Positions 40,586 through 53,612 are shown, numbered from the stretch's first letter. The stretch is DNA of 64,000 nucleotides from Lamellibrachia columna (GCA_963662155.1 OY759264.1:17281642-17345641), one strand, 5' to 3'. Notes: generated by a model from the letters alone, not told the origin. Program-made: numbers and translations.

Positions 40586-41468
40586 GGGAAGGCAGCGTTA
40601 GTTGAGCTATTTTTCGTTCTTTTTGATGTCTAGGACGCAATCATATTCATAAGTCAAAATTGTTTTTACTCGCATAAACTATGATTATTAATAGATAATT
40701 TTATGACAAGAAAATGTGTCAAGCATTCATACATAATTATATATAGCTGATTCAAATAGGGTTGATAAGCTCTCTCAACTAACACTTGGTGTGGGGTAAG
40801 TTGAGCCACAGTGTAGTGTAAGTTGCGTAAATGCTTTATTTGTATAATTTATGATGGCCGTGTACAAAAAATTCATAACAACTTGGCCAACACATCTACC
40901 CAATTTGTGCAACACGTGTCTAACAAGTCTGTTTAATTAATAAATCAACACAGTTAATATAGACCTATACGAAAATTGCAACCAACTAACTGCTAATATG
41001 TTGCCTTGTAGCTATCCGATGTCCCAATTTGCTAAGAAAAATTAATTCCTTGATGTATTTTGGGGTAAAGAACACTCGTCATTGTTCTTTAAAACGCTGC
41101 TCAACGAACCCTCCTTGAGCCTTGGGTGGCTCAACTGGCCCCATTTTGACCTTATTAACCTTATTTAATTAACTTCTCATTAATGCGCAAAGTGATGTAA
41201 ATAATCTTTTTCTCTGGGCATAGATAAACCATTTGTAAGTGCACAAACAATAAAATATGGTTGTGTGCGTTGATAGTTTACACACCAGAAGACATTAAGT
41301 ACAATTACTAAGTTTAAAAAAATAGATTTAGTTCACATGTTCTGACCATTGTGACAAACATAACGTATTATTCGTCAATTGTGTTCTTATAACGTACAAT
41401 GTAACCATGTAAGTGTCACTGCTGTAGTTCCCTAGAGACATGGGTGGCTCAACTAACACTGCCTTCCC
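40586..41468. mobile_element. 883-bp element with 22-bp terminal inverted repeats
   Basis: Left GGGAAGGCAGCGTTAGTTGA(GC) at 40586-40607; right GCTCAACTAACACTGCCTTC(CC) at 41447-41468. The two are inverted with one mismatch in 22. No transposase frame. A second copy lies in the duplicated block at 49462-50331. Confidence 0.8.
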
Positions 41469-42020
41469 TTACACATAGGGGAGAGTTTCCGGGATTGGAC
41501 CAGTTCCTCAATCCGACCAGATTATGTCATTCATCAGAGGCATTTTGTATGACACAGTAAGTTTCAACGAAATAGCAGTACTTTTTAAATATTTATCACC
41601 GAAAGTATGCATGTGGCGATAATAAGAATTTTAAAGTTGATGTCGTCTGCTTGTGATGACAATGCAATATTTTTAACGTGAAATTCCACGATTTGACCAC
41701 TGCAGTTGCCACAATTGGACCAGTGACTCGCATAAGGGTATGCCATCATTAGATGTGTGTAATTATTCCAACACAGTTTATTCATTACCAGAAAGTAATA
41801 CTAGACAAGGGAGCAATTATAATAATGTAAATAAAGGAAGTTGCTAAGTGGTCCAATCGAGGGAACTTGTAACAGAACACATTTGGTCACAGGCAAATTT
41901 ACAATGTTTCGGACTAACAAAGACTTTGTATTAGGGTTTACATAAATTTAGTGCCAATGGTCATATATAAACGGAAGAGGATGAAAATAGAACTGACTAA
42001 TGTTGGACCTCCGGGGGCAA
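41469..42020. other. Flank of transposase fragment
   Basis: Contains several ATTGGACCAGT / GGTCCAATC words in both orientations. They may belong to the element that carried the transposase fragment just downstream. No gene. Confidence 0.4.
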
Positions 42021-42243
42021 AGGCTGGATGTCCAATGAGGGGTTTGTTACTTGGCTGTGACATTTCGTAGATTTTGTTAAACCAACGAAGGAGGAGACTG
42101 TTGTGCTCATACTCGATAGCCATGTGACCCACACAAAGAATTTGGCTGCAACTGATATGGCTCGGGAAGCTGGAGTGGTCATTGTCTCACTTCCGCCATA
42201 CACGACTCACTGACTCCAGCCTTTGGATGGGGCCTTTTTCGGA
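42021..42243 (+). pseudogene. pogo-type (DDE_1) transposase fragment
   Basis: In one plus frame: GWMSNEGFVTWL, stop, HFVDFVKPTKEETVVLILDS, HVTHTKNL, REAGVVIVSLPPYTTH, stop, LQPLDGAFFGP. LILDxH and LPPxTxHxLQPLD are signature blocks of pogo/Tigger/jerky-type transposases, and the aspartate in LILD is a catalytic DDE residue. Two in-frame TGA codons and truncation on both sides make it dead. The satellite array begins immediately after GPxx. Confidence 0.85.
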
Positions 42244-42244
42244 C

Positions 42245-44580
42245 CGAACTCCATTTCTCATGATTAAATGTTGTGGACTCCATTTCTCACGAGAAAATGC
42301 TGTGAACTCCAACTCTCGTAAGTAAATACTGTGTACTCCATCTCTCATCAGTAAAAGCTGTGGACTCCATTTCTCATAAGTAAATGCTGTGTCCTCCATC
42401 TCTTATAAGTAAATGCTATGGACTAGTGATGAAGAAGAAGGGGAAACCAAAATCGATGACTGGTATTGGTGCCTGCCTCACCCCGGACTAGAGGGAAAAG
42501 GATTAGAGCAGCAATTGCATCTCTCATGTGTAAATGCTGTGGACTCCATCTGTTGTGAGTAAATGCTGCGGATTCCATCTCTTATGAGCAAATGCTGTGG
42601 ACTCCACCTCTCACGAATAAATGCTGTGGACTCCATCTCTCACGAGTAAATGCTGTGTACCCATTCTGTCATGAATCAATGGTGTGGACTCCATCTCTCA
42701 TGAGTAAATACTGTGGACTCCATCTCTCATGAGTAGATGCTGTGTACTACATCTCTCATGAATCAATGCTGTGGACTGCATCTCTCATGAGTAGATGCTG
42801 TATACTCCATCTCTCATGAGTAAATGTTGTGAACTCCATCTCTCATAAGTATATGTTGTGGACTCCATTTGTCATGTGTAAATGCTGTGTACCCCATATC
42901 TAATGAGTAAATGGTGTAGACTCCACCTGATGAAGAAGAATAGAAAACAAAAATCGATGACCGGTATCTGTGCCAGCCTCACCCCTGACTACAGGGAAAA
43001 GGAGGAGAGCAACAATTCCATCTCTCATGAGTAAATGCTGCGGACTCCATCTCTCATGAGTAAATGCAGTAGACTCCATCTCTTGTGAGTAAATGCTGTG
43101 GTCCCCATCTCTTGTGAGTAAATGCTGTGGACTCCATCTATCATGAATAAATGCTGTGGACTCCATCACTCATGAGTAAAAGTTGTGTACTCCTTCTCTC
43201 ATGAGTAAATGCTGTGTACTCCAACTCTCATGAGTAAATGCTGTGGACTCTGTTTCTCGAGAATAAAAGCTGTGGACCTCATCTCTTGAGAGTCAATGCT
43301 GTGGACTAGTGATAAAGAAGAACAAGAAACAAAAATCGATGACTTGTATCTATGCCAGCCTCACCCTGGACTACAGGGAAAAGGAGGAGAGCAACAATTC
43401 CGTCTCTCACGTGTAAATGCTGTGGACTCCATTTGTCGTGAGTAAATGCTGTGGACTCCATCTCTCATGCGAAAATGTTGTAAACTCCAACTGTCCTGAG
43501 TAAATACTGTGTACGCCATCTCTTATGAGTAAATGCTGTGGACTCCATCTCTCATAACTAAATGCTGTGTACTCCATCTCTCATGAGTATATGCTGTGGA
43601 CTCCATTTGTCATGTGTAAATGCTGTTTACCCCATCTCTCATGAGTAAATGGTGTGGACTCCATCTCTCATGAGTAATGCTGTGGACTCCAACTCTCATA
43701 AATAAATGCCGTGTACACCATCTCTCTTGTATAAGTGCTGTGTACTCCATCTCTCATGAGTAAATGTCATGTACTCATTAGTAAAAGCTGTGTACTCCAT
43801 CTCTCAAGAGTAAATGCTGTGGACTCTATCTCTTATGAGTAAATGCTGTCTACTCCATCTATCGTGAGTAAAAGCTATGGACTCCATCTGTTGTAAGTAA
43901 ATGCTGTGGACTCCATATCTTGTGAGTAAATGCTATGGACTCCACCTCTCATGAGTAAATGCTGTGGACAAGTGATGAAGAAGAAGGGGAAACAAAACTC
44001 GATAACCGGTATCTGTGCCAGACTCACCCCGGACTACGGGGAAAAGGAGGAGAGCAAGAATTGCATCTCTCCTATGTAAATCCTGTGGTCTCCATATGTT
44101 GTGAGTAAATGCTGTGGATTCCATCTTTTATGAGTAAATGCTGTGGACTAGTGATGAAGAAGAATGGGAAACAAAAATGGATGACCAGTATCTGTGCCAG
44201 CCGTACTACTGGGGAAACGAGGAGAGCAACAGTTCCATCTCTCATGTGTAAATGCTGTGGACTCCATCTGTCGTGAGTAAATACTGTCCACTCCATCTTT
44301 TACGAGTAAATGGTGTGGTCTCCATGTCTCGAGAGTAAATGGTGTGTTCCCCATCTCTCAATAGTAAATGGTGTGGACTCCATCTCTCATGAGTAAATGC
44401 TGTGGACTCCATCTGTCGTGAGTAAATACTGTACACTCCATCTCTTACGAGTAAATGGTGTGGACTCCATATCTCGAGAGTAAATGGTGTACCCCATCTC
44501 TCAATAGTAAATGGTGTGTACCCCATCTCTCAATAGTAAATGCTGTGGACTCCATCTCTCATGAGTAAATGGTGTGGAGA
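42245..44580. repeat. Compound satellite: 29-bp units with a ~100-bp spacer recurring five times
   Basis: Dozens of 29-bp units, CTCCATCTCTCATGAGTAAA plus TGCTGTGGA, with many variants. Interspersed at about 42424-42520, 42929-43015, 43305-43400, 43968-44065 and 44148-44235 is a conserved non-satellite block: GATGAAGAAGAA, AACAAAAATCGATGAC, TGCCAGCCTCACCC, GGAGGAGAGCAACAATT. Minus-strand frames (MESTAFTHERWSP-type) are array by-products. Confidence 0.95.
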
Positions 44581-44924
44581 GGTTCAACAACATGTTCCAC
44601 GACCTCTTCCCCCAACTTATATACCTGTGGTGAGACCCTCCTGACACACGCATTCTGAAGGTTTTCAGCTCCCCCTAATCACTAAGCAATTCATCCAGGA
44701 TAGTTCTTTACCCCGTGTAATAGCCAATTCGAATAACTTGTCAGTCAACGCAGCTACAGCACCAAGTTTGGAGATTTTCGGACAGACGTTCTCCAGCTTG
44801 CAACATTAATTGATATTGCATTTTTTACGCTATCAACTTTTCTTATCCTCAAACTGCAGTTCTACACGCACGCTATCATCTTTTCTCTTTTATCCAAATA
44901 TTCTCTTACAGCAATTTAGCATGT

Positions 44925-44961
44925 GCACACACGCACGCACGCACTCGCGCGCGCGCGCGCA

Positions 44962-45018
<57 letters not shown>
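44925..45018. repeat. (ACGC)n/(GCGC)/(CA)n microsatellite
   Basis: ACGCACGCACGCACTCGCGC, then ACGC units, then about 20 CA dinucleotides. Confidence 0.97.
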
Positions 45019-45019
<1 letters not shown>

Positions 45020-45237
45020 GAGTCCATAAGTCTTGAACAGAGGGTTTACTGGAACCCGGAAGAAGAAGAAGAAGAAGATAATCACCTTACTGGCCGAGCA
45101 CAACGCAGCAATGATTGTCAGTAGTGACGATAAGAACAAACTCTGGCATTTTATTTCAGTTTGAAGTTGAATAAAAGCACTTTTATTGACTAAATGAAAA
45201 TGTGTTTGAAGATTGCCTTCCAAAGCAATACGTTCCA

Positions 45238-45292
45238 AATGGCTAGTGGATTAGGAAGCCATTGGCTTATTGAAAGTCAAACAATTTGTCAT
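45238..45292 (-). mobile_element. LINE tail fragment, minus strand
   Basis: Reverse complement reads TTGTTTGACTTTCAATAAGC CAATGGCTTCC, matching the tail at 7396 and 61005. Confidence 0.75.
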
Positions 45293-47340
45293 ATATGTGT
45301 AATGCACCATTATCATACAGTTTTCCTACTTGAGCCGGCTAGAGGATATGAACCTGTCAAATAATAGTGGCATGTCATCGCTGTGGGTTGGTCTGAAAAA
45401 GTTTGTTATTTGACGTTTGATACTGGAACGATTTGAATCCTTTCCCGCCCGCGACATAGAAACTGCACTTCTAAGTGAGGATTTCCACGGCGTTGACAAG
45501 TGTCAATGCGTGGAACTGCTAAAGATTATCTGATACAAACAGGACAACAATGCCTGTCGTGGTTCGTTGCCTACCCATTCCAACAGAGACAAAAGACCAG
45601 ATGGCTTAATTGCTGTTTACGAGCCAGCATGCCGGCAGTTCTTGCATTGAGCATGTGTTATATAACAATCGATGTGAAGTTGTCTGTTTCAACACACGTG
45701 GTTTGTCTATAGCACACACTGTATGCTTCATGTGGTCTTCTCAGTAAAAGCTGATCTCGGCTAAATTGCTAGAAGTGCGTTGCGTTGACAGCCAGTCAGA
45801 CGAAATAGGTGAAGAAAGAGATGATACGAAACAGCTACTACGAAACGAAACTGTGCATCATAAACAGCGACTTTGTGACGTAGCACAATGCGGAATACCA
45901 CCGAAGAAGTGTCGCTGATTTGAACACCATTTCGGCCTCGATTCTCATTGCGATGAAAAGTTAGGTTTGTGCATAAACGTCAATTGGCTTTGTAGATAAA
46001 TAATACATATTCTATGGAATACACATATTTGATATAGTATGCCCTTTCTCCTCGCATTCTACAAACGGTAGGACATTTTATATGGAGTTATGATTATTGT
46101 TTTGGGACAGGTTAATTACTAATGACAACTATGTTTTTCTTCTACTGATACAACTCATGATTCTGCATTAGACGCTTGCATGTGTGGCTAGACTGTTGAA
46201 GAACTAGAGAGTACTGGTGCATGGCAGCTAATGATGTAGCCCTAGTTCGAGCATATATTAGGTATAATGTCAGATTTGCGTGGTTTACCAGTTCAGTGTA
46301 GGCCCTATGTTGAATGAATATATTAGTTGTTCTTCAATGGGATGGAGACGATACACTTTCTAAGCATTTTGACTGATTGTTGGTTAACGTAACTCTTTTG
46401 CGCATTTGTTCTAAAAGGCATAGGCGATGGTAATGACTAGGTTCATAGATAGTAAACAGATAATACAAATTAATACAACTGTTCGATGATATTGTTGGCA
46501 ATATGATACATTTTACCACTTGTAGGGTGTTGCATTCTCAAGGTAGGGCTATTGATGACAGTTAACGGGCCGACGTTGTTGTAGGCACCATCTTAGATTG
46601 AGAACTTCTGGCGCATGCGCATAATTTCCACCACTGAATCGGTATGATTCAATATCAATAACATAGACTAGTAATATTATTGATGCATCTTATACATTTT
46701 GGTGCATTACAACTTGAACTATGTTATATAAGAAACATTCTAATGAATACATTGTTTAATTAGAAGTTATTATGTCAGATAAATATAAAGTGAACATGTT
46801 TCAAGAGTTCACACCACAAATTCGGCCGAAAGGGTGTACATACTATATAAACGGGTTGACGTGCTGTCATAAGAGGTTGCTAGCTTAACATATAGGGATT
46901 GTCAGTAGGCTGAGTGGAGGGCTATACATAGTCTGGGGGCCGACAAATCTCTCCTTTGAGAGCTGCTCAATAAGCAACTATAAGAGACTCATTGACTGTG
47001 GATTGGTCTCTCCACCGACCGATAGGAGGTGCTCCACGGATTGCCTGAGCCGGGAACTTGAAATATAGTCCCATTGGCAGATAATGGGTACACGTCACTC
47101 ACGTCATTGGTCTCTTATTTTTTTTAAAGAAGGTCGATAATTCCATGCACAAATTCGGGTTATTATTCCCGATTCGCATTAGTTGGTCAATCGGACAAGT
47201 TTTATCGTCATTGTACGTATTTTAGAAACTCTAACAGATGCGATAGTTTTCAACAGCAATTAGACTTCCCTTTTCCGACAGGAATATACAAGATAGAATG
47301 ATATGTTTACCGGCTTCAATGGTATTCAATATTTATTATT
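45293..47340. other. Intergenic DNA, no recognised feature
   Basis: About 2 kb with only short frames. I checked the region around 46850-47110 for an RNA gene because it is locally structured, and could not support one. Confidence 0.4.
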
Positions 47341-47700
47341 ATTATTTTGTCTTATTTAATTCCTTGTATACCTTAATTTATTTGGTTTATTATTTTACTC
47401 CCAGTTGATGCTCATAATTTATTGCTCTTAATGTAATTCATCATTTAAAGTATTTAATTCCATGTATACGTTTTTAGTTGTAATGCCCTTCAATTTTAAT
47501 TGTACTTGTATTTTTAACAGTTTAATTTTATGTATGATTTTTAGTTGTATTGTGCTTAGTTCATTTATTATTTTTATTTTTTAACTGCGTATATACGTTT
47601 AGCTGTATTATTATTATTGTATTGTAAATCGCCATAGAGCACTATGTGATGATGGCGTTATATAAATATTATATGTTATTATTATTAGTTTGGTGGTGAC
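47341..47700 (+). mobile_element. LINE/SINE 3' tail
   Basis: T-rich UTR-like sequence ending GTAAATCGCCATAGAGCACT ... GATGGCGTTATATAAATATT then a TTATTATTATTA tail, the usual 3' end of CR1/L2-type invertebrate retroposons (GCGC-TATATAAAT-ATT repeats). Confidence 0.6.
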
Positions 47701-48161
47701 GTTCTCGAAACTGCAGTAAGCAGCATATTAATATTTTATGAAAACTCCCAATTTGGAGGGTAAGCGCATTCGTTGGAGGTTTGTAATTTTGACGAAACTC
47801 ATTTGTTCAGCACATTGGCAGCATAGTAACAGTGGATGTCATGAAGTTGTAGGATTTTTTATGGTCACGTTTTCTACTAATCATGCAAAACATTAACATG
47901 GCCACCAAGGGAACGGCAATGGGAAAATCTGCAGTTGTTCTGTTACTATAATTTAATACAGAGAATGTGCCAATTTTGAGAATGTGCCATGTGTTTAATT
48001 AATCGGGCGCCAAACGGGGCACTGGCGGTAAAGATGGCCCGCCTGGCGGACAGTTCAGAAGAACCGCAGTTTATCCGGTAGGTGCGCGCGCGAGGTTAGG
48101 CGGAGACGTAAAGGGTTTCTCATGGAACCAATGGTGACAGTTCCTTGTGCGTGTGTTACAG

Positions 48162-48333
48162 GGCGGTGTGCAAAAATGTACCAAGATGTGACATACTGTG
48201 GAAGCGATCAGCAAAGAGAGCGCCCTCTACCAGGCAACAGTCAACGGACCTAAACGAACAGCAAGTTTGCGTCTGGAAGACATCTCACACCCTCGTAACC
48301 TCAACAGCACCAATAGGACCATTGATCACCTGA
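48162..48333 (+). pseudogene. Duplicated, frameshifted copy of the last ADAM exon
   Basis: Keeps the acceptor GTGTGTTACAG and the start [21 protein letters not shown] one-base deletion (AAACGAACAG versus AAATCGAACGG in the original) shifts the frame, giving a short novel end and TGA at 48331-48333. All SH3-ligand motifs are missing. If spliced from exon 18 it would give a tail of about 73 residues after the membrane; otherwise it is a dead exon. Confidence 0.8.
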
Positions 48334-49461
48334 CTCCTGAGTGACATCACATGACTCCTGATGAACGTCACATGACTCCTGGGGGACATCATTATCCAAA
48401 GAATGACATTGAATAGCCTATTGTGCAGGTCATTGGTAGTCATGCCTATGAAACAAGAAATTTAATTGAGAAGGGATCATTAACTGTGAAAGGACATTAA
48501 AACATCATGTTGCATTAGAAGATTAGGGTGCTGATCCTAGAAGATGGGGTAAGCAACCTGGAGGGTGGAAGTAAGTATTGAAGGCTCAACAATCCACGTA
48601 GGTAACTATGAGAAGGTGTTTATTCTTGTCTTGTGCAACAATCAGATAACACTTAGCCAATGATTATTTAATGATCTTTAAATCTGTATGAAAATTATAA
48701 TATTACTCTGAGAAATGTTTTGTTGAAATAGTGTCCATGTTTTTTTTAAGTTACTTCTATTTCTCAAGATCAGCCATCGGGCTTTTGAGTTATATTCATA
48801 TTGTAATCATATTCTTATTTCCACTGCAGCAGTGCTGCCACCTGCGTAGTTACAACACATTTATGTTACTGTCACAATTGCTGCAGTTATGTTCACAGCG
48901 GGTTAGACACAGGTGCTGGGTTTTAGGTTAACACTGATCATGTGACTGATGTATAATTGCCAATGCAACTGTTTCTTGACAAACATTTGATATACGCATA
49001 GATGGATATTTATGTGTATGACTATGATATTACAGCTGGCTGGTTGATGACATGCTTTGTGTGTAGTTTGAGCCCAAATTGCAGTCATTACAAAGCAATT
49101 TAAACTAATTTGGGTCTAAAAATGTAAAAAGCCACCTGCTATTTGGATCATTTTGTTTATACGGAGCTTGAACAAGAGTAATAATGTTTAATGAATTCAC
49201 AAATGCATTAAAGAATTTAATATTGTGATGTTGAATATCTAGGTAGGAAGGGTTTAGAAAAAGTAATCTGTTGATGTACTCCTTTTAGAAATGACTCGTA
49301 CATTTGCTGGTTGAATGAGATTTATATTTTGTTTGTAAATTATTGATGTCTTAATATGTTTGTGAAATATTGCAATTAATCCCACGCTGGTGTGGAACGC
49401 TTTGTATTGTCCAATAAAAGTAGCTAAACATAATTTGAGCATGTGTTGTGTTAAAATAGTT

Positions 49462-50331
49462 GGGTGAGGCAGCGTTAGTTGAGCTATTTTTCATTCTTTT
49501 TTATTTCTAGGATGCAATCATATTCATAAGTCAAAATTGTTTTTACTCACATAAACTATGATTATTAATAGATAATTTGATACCAAGAAAATGTGCCTAG
49601 CATGCATAGATAATTATATATAGCTGATTCAAATAGGGTTGGTTAGCTGTCTCATCTAACAATTGGTGTGGGGTAAGTTGAACCACAGTGTAACGTAAGT
49701 TGCATAATGCTTTATTTGTATAAATTACATTGGTCTCGTACAAAAAATTCGTAACAACTTGGCAAACACATCTACCCAATGGGTATAATATGTGTCTGAC
49801 AAATCTGTTTAATTAATATATACAATTAACATATACTTATATGAAAATCAAACCAGTGTAACTAACTGCCAATATGTTGCCTTGTAGCTATCCGATGTCC
49901 CAATTTGCTCAGAAAAATGAATTCCTTGATGTATTTTGGGTTAAAGAACACTTTTCTTTGTTCTTTAAAACGCTGCTCAGCTAACCCTCCCTTGAGCCTT
50001 GGGTGACTCAACTAGCCCGGTTTCGACAATTAAGCTTATTTAATTAACTTCTCATTAATGCGCAAAGTGATGTAAATAATCTTCTTCTCTGGGTATAGAT
50101 AAACCATTTGTAAGTGCACAAACTATAAAATCTGGTTGTGTTTACACACCAGAAGACATTAATTACAATTACGAAGTTTAAAAAAATAGACTATTTCACA
50201 TGTTCTGACCATTGTGACAAACATAACTTATTATTTGTCAATTGTGTTCTTATAACGTATAATGTAACCATGTAAGCATCGCTGCTGTACTTCCCGGGAA
50301 ACATGGGTGGCTCAACTAACACTGCCTTCCC
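49462..50331. mobile_element. Second copy of the 22-bp TIR element
   Basis: Carried along in the duplication: left GGGTGAGGCAGCGTTAGTTG, right GCTCAACTAACACTGCCTTC. Left TIR has one extra change relative to 40586. Confidence 0.8.
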
Positions 50332-50338
50332 CTACATA

Positions 50339-51839
50339 TGTGGCATATACAGTAGACCCTATAGAGTAAAATTAAGTTGTAAAAGTCCCAAGGAGATAAT
50401 GGCATTTATTGATGTGGTCTCCGTTATTTTTGGTCCATAGTGTATAGCTTGCATCACTGGCTACCGAATTACATGGCATTTTTAATTAGATCAATGCTGT
50501 GGGCAAAAAGGCACTTTAATTAACCTTCTTTCATACTGATAAACTCCACATTTATTATGTCACAAATTTAACATATTGAAAACCAACCATTACACGAAAG
50601 AGATAATCAACAACCACCAGAAAGAAATAATCAAGCTCCATCTGGTCATGTTAATTATTTGTACTGTTATTAAAGATGCCCAGATGCTAATTCGGTAGTG
50701 TCAAGCAAAGATACTAGAAGTTGTCTTTGTCATCAGTTGCTGGGAGTTTGTCATAATGTCTTGTACTGGTAGTTCTAATTGTTTCCAGCACTCTGCAATA
50801 TTAACTGACTAGTCTGTATGTTGTGACTGCTACATTTGTATGGTGTTTCGAGGTCTCAGTCAACTAGCCAGCCTTATTCAGAACATTATAGCCCAGCCGA
50901 TCTTTATTATAATTTTGTATACTGGATTTGAGAGTGGTTACTGCCAGGGTGCATGTCGTTCTTAATTGTTCTTTTACGCCCCCAACATTAACGTGATCAT
51001 CCGAACCACGAGAGATACACAGTCCCCAATATTGAGAGCCAGGTTTCTACACCAAACATACCCATGCCCGGTCCGGGTCTTGAACCGGTCCGGGTCTTGA
51101 ACTCAGTACTCTCATGTGAAGCGCGTCTACCGTGCGTCTACCGTCTTCGGAAAGTTACTAATATGAAACACACCCGATGGAGCCACTATATACGCAAATG
51201 GTATACAACAGTTCCAAATAATGGTTCGCTTTAGTCAAGATTAGATTTTGAAGACGCATTGTTTTAGTAGGATTTGTCCAATGTTTGACTCCGACGTTCT
51301 TCTCCCTCTCTCCACAGCTATAAGCACCTTATGTATTGGCTTCAAATATGGTAAGGACATTAAATTTTAGCACGTTCACAACTTGCAAAATAATACTGAT
51401 TCATTCACTATGTGGCGCCACCGTTTGCTCGACATCACTGCGACGTAGTAAAAATGACGTCTGCTACTGGACTGATGCAGTTTGCGAAATAATCAGGTAA
51501 GAAACACAATTTGTTTACTGTATGTTTAGTAAATCTCAACACCGTTACCAGCAATAACATATAAGGTGCATTTATTAGTAAAAATCGTAAATATGGTGAT
51601 ATATAAGCCTATCGGCAGTAACAAAGGCAAAGCACCGCGTTTCTTGTGATTCCACTGCCACAGACCCATTTTAGGATCCGTCTGTCATTACATAAAGAGT
51701 GATGATTGCGCACGATGAGTGAATTTGTTCCGAGCACTTTCATATCGGATACGTAATGGAACAGTTGTTAATGTTTTCTGTACTACTACATAGTACATTA
51801 GATGTTTCACTTGATTGCAGCAGACAGATGCTTAGGCAA
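50339..51839. other. Intergenic DNA, with possible degenerate tRNA-like SINE at 51060-51140 (minus)
   Basis: On the minus strand, GAGTTCAAGACCCGGACCGG twice in near-tandem resembles a Pol III B box, preceded by CGGTAGACGCGCTTCACATG. Too decayed to assign. The rest shows nothing. Confidence 0.35.
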
Positions 51840-52595
51840 ACTTGTCCGCCCCACTCTTGGTCTCTGCCTCTGGGGCGAACGTCCACACCGGGTTTTTCGT
51901 AAGCGCCGATCTGGGCTTTCCGTAACCAATAACTTTTAGTTTTAAAACCGATACACACTAACCGTTTCACATGTGTATTCCGTGACATACAACCGACACT
52001 TGGGCGTCAAGAAACAGAAGAAATATGCTCCAAATAATTATTTATGAATACATTTATCGGTCACACAGAAAAGATTTCATAAATAGCCACCATGATACTG
52101 TGCACGTGATGTTGCCTTTGGGTCACATGATCAAACGCGATTTCATGTACAATGAGGCCAGAGTGGGCCAGCAACACAGACATAAATAAAACACCCGTTA
52201 GTAAGTTAGTAGTTTATAGGGAGATGATTAATGATGTAACTCTATGCCACTATGGCCAGCAGACGGCAATTCTTAGTGTGACCTTATATTGATCTACGCG
52301 AATCCCGTTTGGTAATCTCGTTCACAACAACATCCGGTTATATACAAATGTTGACAAGCACATGCGTTCTAAAAAAAGGTAATAATTTCACACTTTTACA
52401 TGGTTATTGTCAGGTAACTTTAGTGATGTACATATATGAATGCATACAGACACAAAAGACGTGGTGTTTATTGCTCTGGTTTCACGTTTCATGAAAATAC
52501 TTATGATTATCATGAGCGAGATCTTCGCCTATACAACAAGCAACAGCCAGATAGAAAAAATTGTATGGCGATTGACTTTGCCTAACAGATGCTGG
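51840..52595 (-). repeat. Inverted copy of part of the intronic DNA transposon
   Basis: The reverse complement aligns with 25258-26020: GCGATTGACTTTGCCTA, GCCAGATAGAAAAA, CACATGCGTTCT, GGTCACATGATCAAACGCGA, CCGTTTCACATGTGTATTCC, CTGGGGCGAA. It stops just inside the transposon's terminal CAGTCGAGCC sequence. Confidence 0.85.
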
Positions 52596-53565
52596 CCACT
52601 CACGGATCAATACACTGATTATTCTGCTGAACGTTCCAACATTTCAAAATCGGTCACCAGGATGGGCAAAAATTTAGGGGTATCATCTTTGGGTGCGTTT
52701 TTCTGAAAAAATATTTCTTTCATTATCACGAGTTCCACACACCATGTGAATTAATAGAGGATACATGTGATGTGAAATTTTAAAGAAACTCGTAGGACAA
52801 ATTTAGCAGGAATCCAAAGAAATGTTATAATGGCGGCCTGTGGTTTGTCCCCCACTTGTCTCACTTTTCCAACTGTCAGCTCACCTTCGTTAACTTGTGT
52901 GTCCTCATTGTCACCCACTGTCACCCCTCTGTGTTGTGTAGGCATTCCTTTGAAGCGCCAGCAGCTAATCAACGTCATTATCGAGATTCTACACTAAAAA
53001 TGTTTTGTCTGATTTAATATTTCAGTCTGACAGTTGTGTCAATATAATCAAAATTAAAAATTAATTCGAATTGCATCCAGGCGATGATGTGTGCAGCAAA
53101 TGGTGGCGCCACAGCACGGAGCCTGGATAATTGAGTCTATGGAAGTATTGCACAACTTGATTATAAATTCAAAATGGACAGTGCGGAGTGGTATGTTAGC
53201 TGGGCAATGCTTGTTTATGATGTGTTACATAGTTGCAACTGTGTATTTGAGTATTTCAGTTTCAAACAAAAACAATCGTTACTTTGTTCCTATATACACA
53301 TTTTAACCGCAAACACCATATCTACAATTGTAGGCTATTGCAAAAATTAGGAATCTACACATCAGATGTATGTTGTGGCACTGGTGAAACTGTGAGTGAC
53401 TTACATTATGTAGGGGGTCAATGGTGGAGAGTTTGGTGCCGCACAGGTGTAGTTTGATCCAAGACAGATTTGGCCTCATTTTTAGGTATCCTTGATCTCA
53501 CTTTAGATGTCATTAGTAAGATATATTTGTCACAGGGAGTATAAACATCTGACAAAGTTAACTTT
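52596..53565. other. Intergenic DNA, no recognised feature
   Basis: Short frames only. Confidence 0.4.
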
Positions 53566-53567
53566 TT

Positions 53568-53612
<45 letters not shown>
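53566..53612. repeat. (AT)n microsatellite
   Basis: About 22 AT dinucleotides, followed by TTCTCACGAAACGTTAGCAC, which resembles the centre of the palindromic element at 58075-58291. Confidence 0.95.

Larger units (their letters stand above)
48113..50338 (+). repeat. Segmental duplication of the last ADAM exon and downstream DNA
   Basis: Starts GGGTTTCTCATGGAACCAAT, as at 37882, and tracks the first copy to about 50338 (first copy ends about 41478). Relative to the first copy it lacks 38218 to ~39583, about 1.37 kb, which includes all of the proline-rich coding region, the stop and most of the R1 repeat. The left border abuts a short GC-rich stretch (48000-48112) not present at the original locus. 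Confidence 0.93.

Noticed and set aside
42187..44526. Several minus-strand frames with MESTAFTHERWSP-type sequence
   Set aside because: Direct translation of the 29-bp satellite.
46850..47110. Structured non-coding RNA candidate
   Set aside because: Some local complementarity, but no match to a known RNA family that I could support.
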